Shown in pieces: positions 1-4,595 of a stretch of 7,128 nt of DNA (its first letter is position 1; each line of letters begins with the position of its first letter). The notes beneath the pieces are model-generated. The model was not told where the DNA came from, did not search any database, and worked only from the letters and a program-made list of their open reading frames with translations. This stretch comes from a bacterium (GTDB lineage Bacteria; Bacteroidota; Bacteroidia; Cytophagales; Thermonemataceae), in contig JANYGM010000030.1 in the NCBI GenBank assembly GCA_025362415.1, positions 1 through 7,128 of the forward strand, in the 5' to 3' direction. Both the position numbers and the translations under genes were made by a program.

Positions 1-34
1 TTTTGTGTATTTCTCTTTCTTTCTGTTACAAATG

Positions 35-68
35 TAATTCAAATTTTTGAATTATCCAAATTTTTAAA
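35..68 (+). promoter_or_regulatory. Operator-like site upstream of the 257-aa membrane protein gene
   Basis: Two overlapping signals are visible. The first is a perfect dyad, TAATTCAAA (35-43) and TTTGAATTA (46-54), separated by two bases. The second is a 23-bp stretch at 46-68, starting TTTGAATT and ending CCAAATTTTTAAA, which differs at only one base from 3765-3787, just upstream of the helix-turn-helix regulator. An inverted, slightly diverged copy lies at 3686-3708. The inference is that this is a binding site for that regulator, controlling the gene that starts at 201. The high AT content raises the chance of accidental similarity, but 22 of 23 matches including the internal TCC is more than AT bias easily gives. 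Confidence 0.55.
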
Positions 69-200
69 TTCATTTTCTTAAACTATTTTATTGTTTATAT
101 TCATTCTAAAAAGCAAAAACATAAAAAATGCCCCTGCATCTTGCTTTTGCAGTTTATTTTGATTTTATTTGAAACTCATTCAAAAAATACTTAAAAAATT

Positions 201-974
201 ATGGACAAGTTTTTTTTCTTATTGACATTTATTAGTATTGTAGCTTTTCTTATTGGACTTTTTTCGCCTGAAAAAAGCCTTTTTTGGTGGGGTGGAGAGA
301 GAACAAGAATGCTATCAGCCAAAGTATATGCTACATCTTTTGGTGTGTGCTTTTTGATTTTTATTTGGTATATGCCAAAAAACCAAACAATCATAGAAAA
401 AACGGCTAGAACCGCTCCAGATACAACCAATAAGCAGACAGCAAAAGAAATAAAAGACAGTTTACAAAAACAAGCAATAGTAGATAGTTTATATAAAATA
501 TCCCAAGAGAAAATACAAAAACTACTAGCAGAAGATACACAATCCAAATCTTCACAGAATCAGATGGAATACATTCCTAGACTTACAGCAGTTGATGTGT
601 ACTTGAATCTTACCAACAAAGGATTTTCTAAGACTTTAGGTAATTATGGGGGTGGGTTAGAATATTTTTGTGAACAAAAAACCCCAGAACATTCGCTAGA
701 TGTACAAATTATAGGGGAAGCAGATGATAAAATTGAAAGAATCAGAGCAACAGCTACATACCACTCAGGCAATGATTATGAAGATGCAAAAAATTTCCTT
801 GCCTTTGTGGCTGGTGTAACTTATAAGGGTGCACGTCCACAAGAAGCAAGTAATTGGGTGCGTGCAAATGTAGGACAAAGAGTAAGCACCACTATTGGAG
901 GTGTAACTTTTAGTTTGGCAGGTGAGGGAAATAGTGTCTTTACAAAGATGCTGACTATTGAGCCTGCACCATAA
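201..974 (+). CDS. Membrane-anchored protein of unknown function (257 aa)
   Basis: I do not recognise a named family with confidence. The N-terminus has two hydrophobic segments, about residues 4-21 and 43-58, separated by a short basic loop containing a WWGGERTR motif. Residues about 62-122 are polar, rich in Lys, Gln and Ser, and probably helical or coiled coil. A compact C-terminal domain (about 126-257) has a VDVYLNLTNKGF start, then alternating beta-like strands, then AxxWVRANVG and TTIGGVTFSL motifs. This suggests a small globular domain held at the inner membrane by an N-terminal hairpin. The ATG at 201 is the first in frame and the predicted membrane segment begins directly after it; there is no good Shine-Dalgarno. 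The gene stands alone on the plus strand, behind an operator-like site shared with the repressor region, and ends before a terminator at 1052-1075. As a repressor-linked gene at the edge of a mobile element it could be a host-interaction or superinfection-exclusion gene, but that is inference only. Confidence 0.8.
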   Translation: MDKFFFLLTFISIVAFLIGLFSPEKSLFWWGGERTRMLSAKVYATSFGVCFLIFIWYMPKNQTIIEKTARTAPDTTNKQTAKEIKDSLQKQAIVDSLYKISQEKIQKLLAEDTQSKSSQNQMEYIPRLTAVDVYLNLTNKGFSKTLGNYGGGLEYFCEQKTPEHSLDVQIIGEADDKIERIRATATYHSGNDYEDAKNFLAFVAGVTYKGARPQEASNWVRANVGQRVSTTIGGVTFSLAGEGNSVFTKMLTIEPAP

Positions 975-1018
975 TAAGCTTCCTAATAGCTTTTTTATTT
1001 TGATGCTTATGTTTGCGA

Positions 1019-1113
1019 AATGTCCTATCGGACATTGAAAAATCTCATCTCAATGCTCAAAAAAGCATTTTTTTTGCTCTATCGGACATTTCTTGTCTAA
1101 TAGATGTCTGATA
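1019..1113. repeat. Cluster of three TATCGGACAT-type elements with hairpin potential
   Basis: A perfect hairpin is formed by AATGTCC (1019-1025) and GGACATT (1030-1036) with a TATC loop. The 12-mer CTATCGGACATT at 1025-1036 recurs exactly at 1079-1090. The second copy can pair with an inverted copy, ATGTCTGATA (1104-1113), giving a 10-bp stem (TATCGGACAT at 1080-1089) with one G-T pair. The cluster lies between two convergent transcription units and surrounds the terminator at 1052-1075. It could be a protein-binding site array, a recombination accessory site or a structured RNA end; the sequence does not decide. Confidence 0.55.
1052..1075 (+). terminator. Rho-independent terminator after the 257-aa gene
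   Basis: A 6-bp perfect stem, AATGCT (1052-1057) and AGCATT (1064-1069), has a six-base loop and is followed by an uninterrupted T run to 1075. It lies about 80 bases after the stop at 974 and points in the direction of that gene. A weaker hairpin (AAGCT/AGCTT, 977-993) directly after the stop may contribute. The T run is on the plus strand only, so it would not end the convergent minus-strand operon. Confidence 0.6.
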
Positions 1114-1151
1114 AAACCAAAAATTGAGCCACCAATGTAATATTAGCTTTA

Positions 1152-1325
1152 CTAGTAGTCATTGCCTCGTAACTGTTCTTCTCTTTTTGCGAGCTTTACA
1201 AGCTCCTTGATGTTTGTTGTTGCATACGCCTGTTTGCGCAGGTGGCTGATTTCTGCGTGAATTTCTGCAGCGTGTTTTTGGTTTTTTGATTTCATTTTGT
1301 TACTAAAAAGGTGGTAATTTTGCAT
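1152..1325 (-). CDS. Small protein of unknown function at the end of the replication operon (57 aa)
   Basis: A short open frame follows the 306-aa gene on the minus strand. From the ATG at 1325 it reads MQNYHLFSNKMKSKNQ and ends LRGNDY, 57 residues, with a TAG at 1152-1154. An internal ATG at 1295 would give 47 residues. I prefer 1325 because an AGGA sits about five bases before it and overlaps the upstream gene's stop region, which implies translational coupling; only six bases separate that stop (1332-1334) from this start. The product is strongly charged and predicted mostly helical, with a run of Lys, Glu and Arg in the second half (KELVKLAKREEQLR). No family is recognised. Helix-friendly composition, coupling and codon use like the neighbouring genes support a real gene, but its short length keeps confidence moderate. 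Confidence 0.55.
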   Translation of the reverse strand: MQNYHLFSNKMKSKNQKHAAEIHAEISHLRKQAYATTNIKELVKLAKREEQLRGNDY

Positions 1326-1331
1326 TTTTTC

Positions 1332-2252
1332 CTAAAATTCTATTTCCCTAAGCAGGAACGGTGTTTTTTGTAACATTTGCCAAAAAAGTAATTGGAAGCA
1401 CCTTATTTTTGCAAGGCGTACAGCTTTTGAGCCGAAAAAATTATTACAAAGATTTGTTTCTGTGTTATCAATGTTAGCAACAAACCGACCTAAATCAGCC
1501 CTAAACATTATTCTTTCCAATTCTGGTACTTTATCTGCAACTCGTTTTCTGAAATGCAATAAAATGTCCCATTTTATTGCTGCTTGAAGATGATAGCCAC
1601 TTTCAGTAAGTTTTGCATAAAAATCCAAAAATAACGAGTCAATGGTTGTTTTTGGTTCTGTTGGAAACTCTCCATACTTTTGCACGTAATCCAATAATCT
1701 TGCCCATTGCTCGCTTAGATATTGTTTTCCTGCCATCACCATTTTCTCCTGATGCAGGATTTTTGCTTTTTTCTCCTGTTCTTGCCTTTCTATTTTGAGG
1801 GCTTCATTCCTCATTTCTCCGTATGCGGCAGTCCAACGCATCACCATTGAGGGCGAGAAGGTAATAATGGCATCAGGCTTTGAAAATTCACCATTACAAC
1901 CCATACCTACAGCCATTACTATCTCCTGTTTGGTATAAAAGGGGCGGTGCAGGCGCAGGTCTTGCGCCAATATTGTAACAGCTACAGCCCTGCCTGCATC
2001 ATCATACGTATTTTTATGATTTAGTTTCGCCAGGGCATTGCTGATAAGTTTTCCGCAAAAAAACAATAATTCTTCATTGGGTATATCCTTAATTTGCGTT
2101 TTATCTTGATAGTGAGCCTTTACCATTGCAGTATGTAGTGGACTAACCACAACGCTACTAGCATTAGCAGAAACATGAAGCCCTACCGTTGTGCCTGCGT
2201 TTTCACTAGGAGATAAGCTCGTATGAGTGCGTGTAAGTTCCATTAGTTCCAT
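1332..2252 (-). CDS. Putative replication-partner protein of the mobile element (306 aa)
   Basis: No family can be named with certainty. Residues 1-37 are Ser/Thr-rich and low complexity. A folded domain runs from about 55 to 150 and includes a segment where a helix (FYTKQEIVMAVGMGCNGEF, 105-123) is followed by ITFSPSMVMRWTAAY (130-144). This pattern (an EI..A...G..GEF helix, then a W..AY helix) resembles proteins often encoded beside replication initiators in Bacteroidota phages and elements, in my recollection. A charged coiled-coil stretch (150-172) leads to a helical C-terminal region ending in a hydrophobic and basic segment. No Walker A or B motif is visible, so it is not an obvious AAA+ helicase loader. 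The start at 2252 overlaps the upstream initiator gene by 47 bases in another frame, which implies coupled translation; ATG at 2243 is a possible alternative within a tandem ATGGAACTA-type duplication. By position it may play the role of a lambda P-like partner, which is inference. Confidence 0.75.
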   Translation of the reverse strand: MELMELTRTHTSLSPSENAGTTVGLHVSANASSVVVSPLHTAMVKAHYQDKTQIKDIPNEELLFFCGKLISNALAKLNHKNTYDDAGRAVAVTILAQDLRLHRPFYTKQEIVMAVGMGCNGEFSKPDAIITFSPSMVMRWTAAYGEMRNEALKIERQEQEKKAKILHQEKMVMAGKQYLSEQWARLLDYVQKYGEFPTEPKTTIDSLFLDFYAKLTESGYHLQAAIKWDILLHFRKRVADKVPELERIMFRADLGRFVANIDNTETNLCNNFFGSKAVRLAKIRCFQLLFWQMLQKTPFLLREIEF

Positions 2253-3411
2253 TGGTTTGTTTTTCTTGTTGTTTTTGTCTTTCTTGTATAATTAAAAAAT
2301 CATTGACTCTTTGTTCTTGGTCAATTAAATCACCCATAGTATTGATTTTTTGGCTTTGCAGTGGCTTTGTTTGCCATTTGAGGGTTGCCACGCCCTTTGT
2401 TACATCTGTATCAATCCACGTTTTTGCGGTGAGAATCCAATCAGTTTTTTTATATTTGAGGATTTTTTTGCCTTGTCCCCAATTTATAAGAGCGTTGCGA
2501 TAGTGTTCTAAGTCGTATTTTTCATACTTAGGAAATCTTTTCATAAATTCTTGAGAAAATAGTTCCTCATCAGAAAAATAATTTGTTTCTGAAAAGAAAA
2601 TCTCTTTTGATTTCTCACTTTTACTGGTTTCTTTTGAAAAAACTTCAATTTCTTTACTTTGAATTTCAAAGTTTGGCAAATTTTCCATTTCTACTTTATT
2701 TTCAGTTTTTGCAGTAGAATTTGTTTTTTCTTTTTCACTTTCAGAAAAATATTCTTTCAACTCGTCAAATTCTTTTTGAAAAAAAGTTTCAGCAGGTTTT
2801 TCAGAATCTTCTTTTTCATTTTTTGAAAAATTTGAAAAATCCGCTACTTCTTCTTTGTGTATTTCTTCTTTGTAGTTAATCTCTGTATGTATAGTAATTG
2901 GGGTTTCCCTATTTACAGGGTAAATAGGATTTTCCAAGTTATTTAGTAAATTGGGTTTCTCCATTTTCTTAGTAAATTGGCTTTCCCTATTTACTTTAAT
3001 ATCTTGGCTTTCCCCATTTACTAAGTAAAGACTAGAAAGTTGTTTTTCTAGTTGTTCCATATTGACAGAATACCAAGTATATCTTTGTTTATCTGTATAA
3101 TAATGTACCAAAGCTTCCTCTTTGCTAAGTTTATTTTTGCAATTCCCAAGTTTAAAGGCTATTTTTGAGAGTGCTGAATCAAACTCATCAAGAGAAAAAC
3201 CTAATTTTTCAGTCCAACTATCACCATCACGATAATTCTCGTGTGAGCAAGGTGCTCTAAATTTATAAAATTTATTATCCTTACTCCCTGAGCAATAGTA
3301 TATCATTTGCTGCAAAAGAATTGTAGCATTGATAGTACCTGCTATTTTTCTCAGTTCTGGGCGATAGGGTATAATATTTCTATCAGAGCCTATTATATCT
3401 ACAATGTTCAT
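2206..3411 (-). CDS. Phage/plasmid-type replication initiator (replisome-organizer-like) protein, 401 aa
   Basis: The first 130 residues look like the winged-helix DNA-binding domain found in many phage and integrated-element replication proteins: IIPYRPELRKIAGTINATILLQQMIYY (13-39), FYKFRAPCSHENYRDGDSW (48-66), then LGFSLDEFDSALSKIA (70-85) and a wing region with VHYYTD and YTWYSVN. Residues about 130-285 are a polar linker rich in Lys, Glu, Ser and Phe. A short C-terminal domain follows (286-335, FMKRFPKYEKYDLEHYRNAL and KKTDWILTAKTWI) like the C-terminal part of DnaD- or O-type replisome organizers. Such proteins bind origin repeats through the N-domain and recruit the helicase through the C-domain. 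The DNA encoding residues about 130-175 contains a five-copy dyad repeat array, a candidate origin inside the gene as in lambda O. The ATG at 3411 lies two bases after the stop of the upstream gene. The tail overlaps the next gene by 47 bases. Assignment of the general role is fairly firm; the exact family is not. Confidence 0.8.
   Translation of the reverse strand: MNIVDIIGSDRNIIPYRPELRKIAGTINATILLQQMIYYCSGSKDNKFYKFRAPCSHENYRDGDSWTEKLGFSLDEFDSALSKIAFKLGNCKNKLSKEEALVHYYTDKQRYTWYSVNMEQLEKQLSSLYLVNGESQDIKVNRESQFTKKMEKPNLLNNLENPIYPVNRETPITIHTEINYKEEIHKEEVADFSNFSKNEKEDSEKPAETFFQKEFDELKEYFSESEKEKTNSTAKTENKVEMENLPNFEIQSKEIEVFSKETSKSEKSKEIFFSETNYFSDEELFSQEFMKRFPKYEKYDLEHYRNALINWGQGKKILKYKKTDWILTAKTWIDTDVTKGVATLKWQTKPLQSQKINTMGDLIDQEQRVNDFLIIQERQKQQEKQTNGTNGTYTHSYELIS
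2640..2890. other. AT-rich, strand-biased stretch beside the iterons (candidate unwinding region)
   Basis: This part of the initiator gene encodes its polar linker. On the plus strand it is dominated by T-rich runs with repeated TTTTTGAAAAATTT-type words (for example around 2816-2840), and few G or C bases. It lies directly next to the repeat array at 2893-3022. In lambda the origin has the same order inside the O gene: iterons, then an easily melted AT-rich segment. The role is inference from position and composition; the low-complexity linker alone could also explain the bias. Confidence 0.35.
2893..3022. repeat. Five-copy iteron array inside the initiator gene (candidate replication origin)
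   Basis: Five 25-bp units start at 2893, 2919, 2945, 2971 and 2998, so the period is 26, 26, 26 and 27 bp. The best unit, 2971-2995, has perfect 7-bp dyad arms AGTAAAT and ATTTACT around TTGGCTTTCCC-like centre sequence. Consensus of the centre is GGNTTTCCC, which extends the dyad. The unit at 2919 is the most diverged (18 of 25 positions agree with 2971). A sixth partial unit (AGTAAA) may begin at 3024. Because 26 is not a multiple of three, the copies are translated in different frames (VNGESQ, VNRESQ, but MEKPNL and LENPIY), so the repetition is held at DNA level. Periodic dyads inside a rep gene are the hallmark of initiator binding sites. Confidence 0.7.
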
Positions 3412-3413
3412 AG

Positions 3414-3647
3414 TTATGCAGTTTGCAGGATTTCATTTTCATTGAGTTCTTGGTAATGCTTTGCAATTCTTTCTAACTCCTCCAATATATCCCAGTTCAA
3501 ATTACACCCAGTAAGCACCGAGTATATGTTATGACGTTTTACATCTGGGAATTTTTTTTGAACTTCCGTACAATAGAAATATGGTAAAATAGGCTTTACC
3601 TTTTCTAATCTCTCCATAAATATTGGTTTATCTGCTCTAACGTACAT
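3414..3647 (-). CDS. Small putative DNA-binding protein, first gene of the replication operon (77 aa)
   Basis: The 77-residue product has no recognised name. Residues about 24-66 look like a helix-turn-helix: a first helix YCTEVQKKFPDV, a second around RHNIYSVLTGC (39-49), then WDILEELERIAKHYQE (52-67). The IYSVLTG segment resembles the recognition helix of Cro/CI-like or XRE-type regulators, where a similar IYNVxNG pattern occurs. It is the first gene after the divergent control region, the place of cro in lambdoid phages, so a transcriptional role is plausible. The ATG at 3647 lacks a Shine-Dalgarno sequence, as is usual in Bacteroidota; a second in-frame ATG (residue 11) is possible. Its TAA stop is two bases before the ATG of the initiator gene, so the two are almost certainly co-transcribed. 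Confidence 0.7.
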   Translation of the reverse strand: MYVRADKPIFMERLEKVKPILPYFYCTEVQKKFPDVKRHNIYSVLTGCNLNWDILEELERIAKHYQELNENEILQTA

Positions 3648-3683
3648 ATTTTTAGGGTTTTAAAAGTTTTTTTGAAAAAAAAC

Positions 3684-3718
3684 AATCTAAAAATTTTGAC
3701 AATTCAAATTTTTAGATT
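3684..3718. promoter_or_regulatory. Perfect 13-bp inverted repeat, operator between divergent genes
   Basis: AATCTAAAAATTT (3684-3696) and AAATTTTTAGATT (3706-3718) are exact inverted copies around a nine-base centre. Read on the minus strand, 3708-3686 also matches the 23-bp motif found at 46-68 and 3765-3787, with two or three differences. It lies 37 bases upstream of the 77-aa gene and about 100 upstream of the repressor, the right place for a repressor to block the minus-strand operon. A TTGACA lies at 3696-3701 and TATAAT-like words at 3729-3734 and 3736-3741, but their spacing from it is too long for one sigma-70 promoter, so no promoter is called. Confidence 0.6.
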
Positions 3719-3764
3719 ACTTTTGTGTTATAATCTATAATAAAAATCAAAAATAGTTTAATAA

Positions 3765-3787
3765 TTTGAATTGTCCAAATTTTTAAA
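3765..3787 (+). promoter_or_regulatory. Second operator-like copy in front of the repressor gene
   Basis: This 23-bp stretch begins TTTGAATTGTCC and ends AAATTTTTAAA. It matches 46-68 at 22 of 23 positions and, in inverted orientation, most of 3686-3708. It ends 28 bases before the preferred ATG of the regulator (3816), so binding here could give autoregulation. Two facing copies in one divergent intergenic region are typical of a phage-like genetic switch. Confidence 0.55.
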
Positions 3788-3815
3788 CAATTATTTTCAC
3801 ATAAATTTTACAACC

Positions 3816-4235
3816 ATGTCCAAAAAAATAAATATTAAGATACTAAAATTTAGAGAGGCTCTTGGATTGAAGCCATCTGAATTTGCTGACGCACTTGGCG
3901 TAAATAGAAGTACAATGTCCACCTATGAGAATAACGGGGCTTCTCCTGGCAATGACTTCTTCACGAAAGTAAAGACTGTATTTCCACAAACGTGTATGGA
4001 CTACTTTTTTTCTGATGATGCACCAATGTTTATTGGTGAAGTTGGAGATAATCTTCCTAATAAAATAATACAAGAAAGTAAATTTATTGAAAAAGATAAT
4101 GAACTTGTACTTGTGGGGGATGACTCAAAAATTGTGGAAATGCAAAAGCAAACTATACTTTACTTGCAGGGAACTATTGACAAGTTGATAGCAAAGGTTG
4201 AGGTGTGTTCGGGGGCTGATTTGATTGCTGCTTAG
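3816..4235 (+). CDS. XRE-family helix-turn-helix repressor-like regulator (139 aa)
   Basis: The N-terminus is a Cro/CI (XRE, HTH_3) domain: residues 6-60 include KFREALGLKPSEFADALGV, the recognition helix region NRSTMSTYENNGASPG, and a fourth helix DFFTKVKTVFP. The FFSDDAPMF segment after it is like the N(V/L)xWLLTGxGxMF tail common in Bacteroidota XRE proteins. The C-terminal third (about 108-130, IVEMQKQTILYLQGTIDKLIAKVE) is a probable coiled coil for oligomerisation. There is no LexA/CI-type peptidase domain, so induction by RecA cleavage is not indicated. An upstream TTG at 3771 would add 15 residues, but it lies inside the operator-like motif; the ATG at 3816, starting MSKKINIKILKFREA, fits the domain start. 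It is transcribed divergently from the replication operon and probably represses it and the gene at 201 through the shared operator motif. No terminator other than the tRNA one downstream is evident. Confidence 0.85.
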   Translation: MSKKINIKILKFREALGLKPSEFADALGVNRSTMSTYENNGASPGNDFFTKVKTVFPQTCMDYFFSDDAPMFIGEVGDNLPNKIIQESKFIEKDNELVLVGDDSKIVEMQKQTILYLQGTIDKLIAKVEVCSGADLIAA

Positions 4236-4248
4236 TTTTTTTTTGTGC

Positions 4249-4295
4249 CTTTGCAAAGTCAAATTCGCACACACCTAAGAGGTAAAATTACCTCT
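4249..4295. repeat. Palindromes at the element edge
   Basis: CTTTGCAAAG (4249-4258) is a perfect 10-bp palindrome flanked by TGTGC (4244-4248) and an inverted GCACA (4267-4271). A second perfect inverted repeat, AGAGGTAA (4278-4285) and TTACCTCT (4288-4295), follows. They lie between the repressor stop and the tRNA fragment. They might be integrase arm or core accessory sites, or a terminator for the repressor, though no T run follows. Function is unproven. Confidence 0.35.
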
Positions 4296-4317
4296 ACAGC
4301 TCTATTACAAGCGAAGT

Positions 4318-4352
4318 GCCGAAGGTTGTAGGTTCAAATCCTGCCATGCGCA
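4318..4352 (+). other. 3' half of a tRNA gene, probable attachment-site scar
   Basis: The sequence folds as the 3' part of a tRNA: possible anticodon-stem strand GCCGA (4318-4322), variable loop AGGTT, T stem GTAGG (4328-4332), T loop TTCAAAT (4333-4339), T stem CCTGC (4340-4344), acceptor strand CATGCGC (4345-4351) and discriminator A (4352). The T arm is fully paired with one G-T. No matching GCGCATG acceptor strand, D arm or anticodon stem is present upstream, so it is not a whole gene. A strong terminator follows at once. This is what remains when an element integrates into a tRNA 3' half and carries in a copy that restores the gene at its other end. The identity is uncertain; the 3' half is reminiscent of some tRNA-Arg genes. 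Confidence 0.65.
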
Positions 4353-4353
4353 C

Positions 4354-4388
4354 AAAAGCCTTTCCAAATGCTTGGAAAGGCTTTTTTT
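4354..4388 (+). terminator. Strong Rho-independent terminator of the tRNA
   Basis: A 14-bp perfect inverted repeat, AAAAGCCTTTCCAA (4354-4367) and TTGGAAAGGCTTTT (4372-4385), has an ATGC loop and a T run to 4388. It starts two bases after the tRNA fragment, so it was most likely the native tRNA terminator. The A run on the 5' side means it can also stop transcription coming leftward from mreD, shielding the element from host transcription and the reverse. Confidence 0.8.
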
Positions 4389-4450
4389 ATTTAATTTTAT
4401 ATTTTTGTAATCCTTGATAAATCAAATAGCTATGAAAACAATCATAGTGT

Positions 4451-4534
4451 TATAAATATCTCGCTCCGCTGGAGCTAAATACAAAATACAATTATTTCCC
4501 TATAAATATACCGCCCCGCTGGGGCTTAATACAA
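4451..4534. repeat. Two copies of a dispersed hairpin repeat
   Basis: The units at 4451-4484 and 4501-4534 share TATAAATAT at the start and TAATACAA-like ends. Each has a central 5-bp stem with a GCT loop: GCTCC/GGAGC (4463-4475) and GCCCC/GGGGC (4513-4525). The T-A pair in the first is replaced by C-G in the second, a compensatory change. The stretch from 4389 to 4595 has no gene; besides these repeats it holds only AT-rich sequence and the tandem repeat at 4557-4590. Similar CGCTCCGCTGGAGC hairpins are, from memory, frequent between genes in Bacteroidota. Confidence 0.7.
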
Positions 4535-4556
4535 TTTATCAATGTCGTATCTCAAT

Positions 4557-4590
4557 AAATTCACAATTCATAATTCACAACTCACAATTA
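4557..4590. repeat. Short degenerate TTCACAA-type tandem repeat
   Basis: Units of about 7-10 bases (TTCACAA, TTCATAA, TTCACAA, CTCACAA) follow one another with AT linkers, ending six bases from the mreD stop. It looks like a Bacteroidota low-complexity intergenic repeat; no function is suggested. Confidence 0.5.
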
Positions 4591-4595
4591 AAAAA

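Noticed and set aside
128..172. 14-aa upstream open frame (MPLHLAFAVYFDFI) as a leader peptide
   Set aside because: It is short, has no ribosome site beyond A-rich sequence and no clear attenuator pair; chance is enough to explain it.
191..547. Minus-strand open frame opposite the 257-aa gene
   Set aside because: It is antisense to a better-supported gene; the composition (Phe, Ser, Cys-rich) is typical of a shadow frame.
2893..3022. CRISPR or protein tandem repeat
   Set aside because: Units are near-contiguous (1-2 base gaps), so there are no spacers, and the 26-bp step breaks the reading frame, which excludes a protein-level repeat.
3696..3741. Classical sigma-70 promoter TTGACA with TATAAT
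   Set aside because: The boxes are 27 or more bases apart, and Bacteroidota primary promoters use different elements, so no promoter was called.
3771..3815. TTG start giving a 154-aa regulator
   Set aside because: The extra residues (NNYFHINFTT region) are encoded within and just after an operator-like motif and are unlike the start of XRE proteins; ATG at 3816 fits the domain.
4281..4352. A complete tRNA gene ending at 4352
   Set aside because: The 3' half is convincing, but no GCGCATG acceptor strand, D arm or paired anticodon stem can be placed in the 40 bases before it. It is kept as a fragment only.
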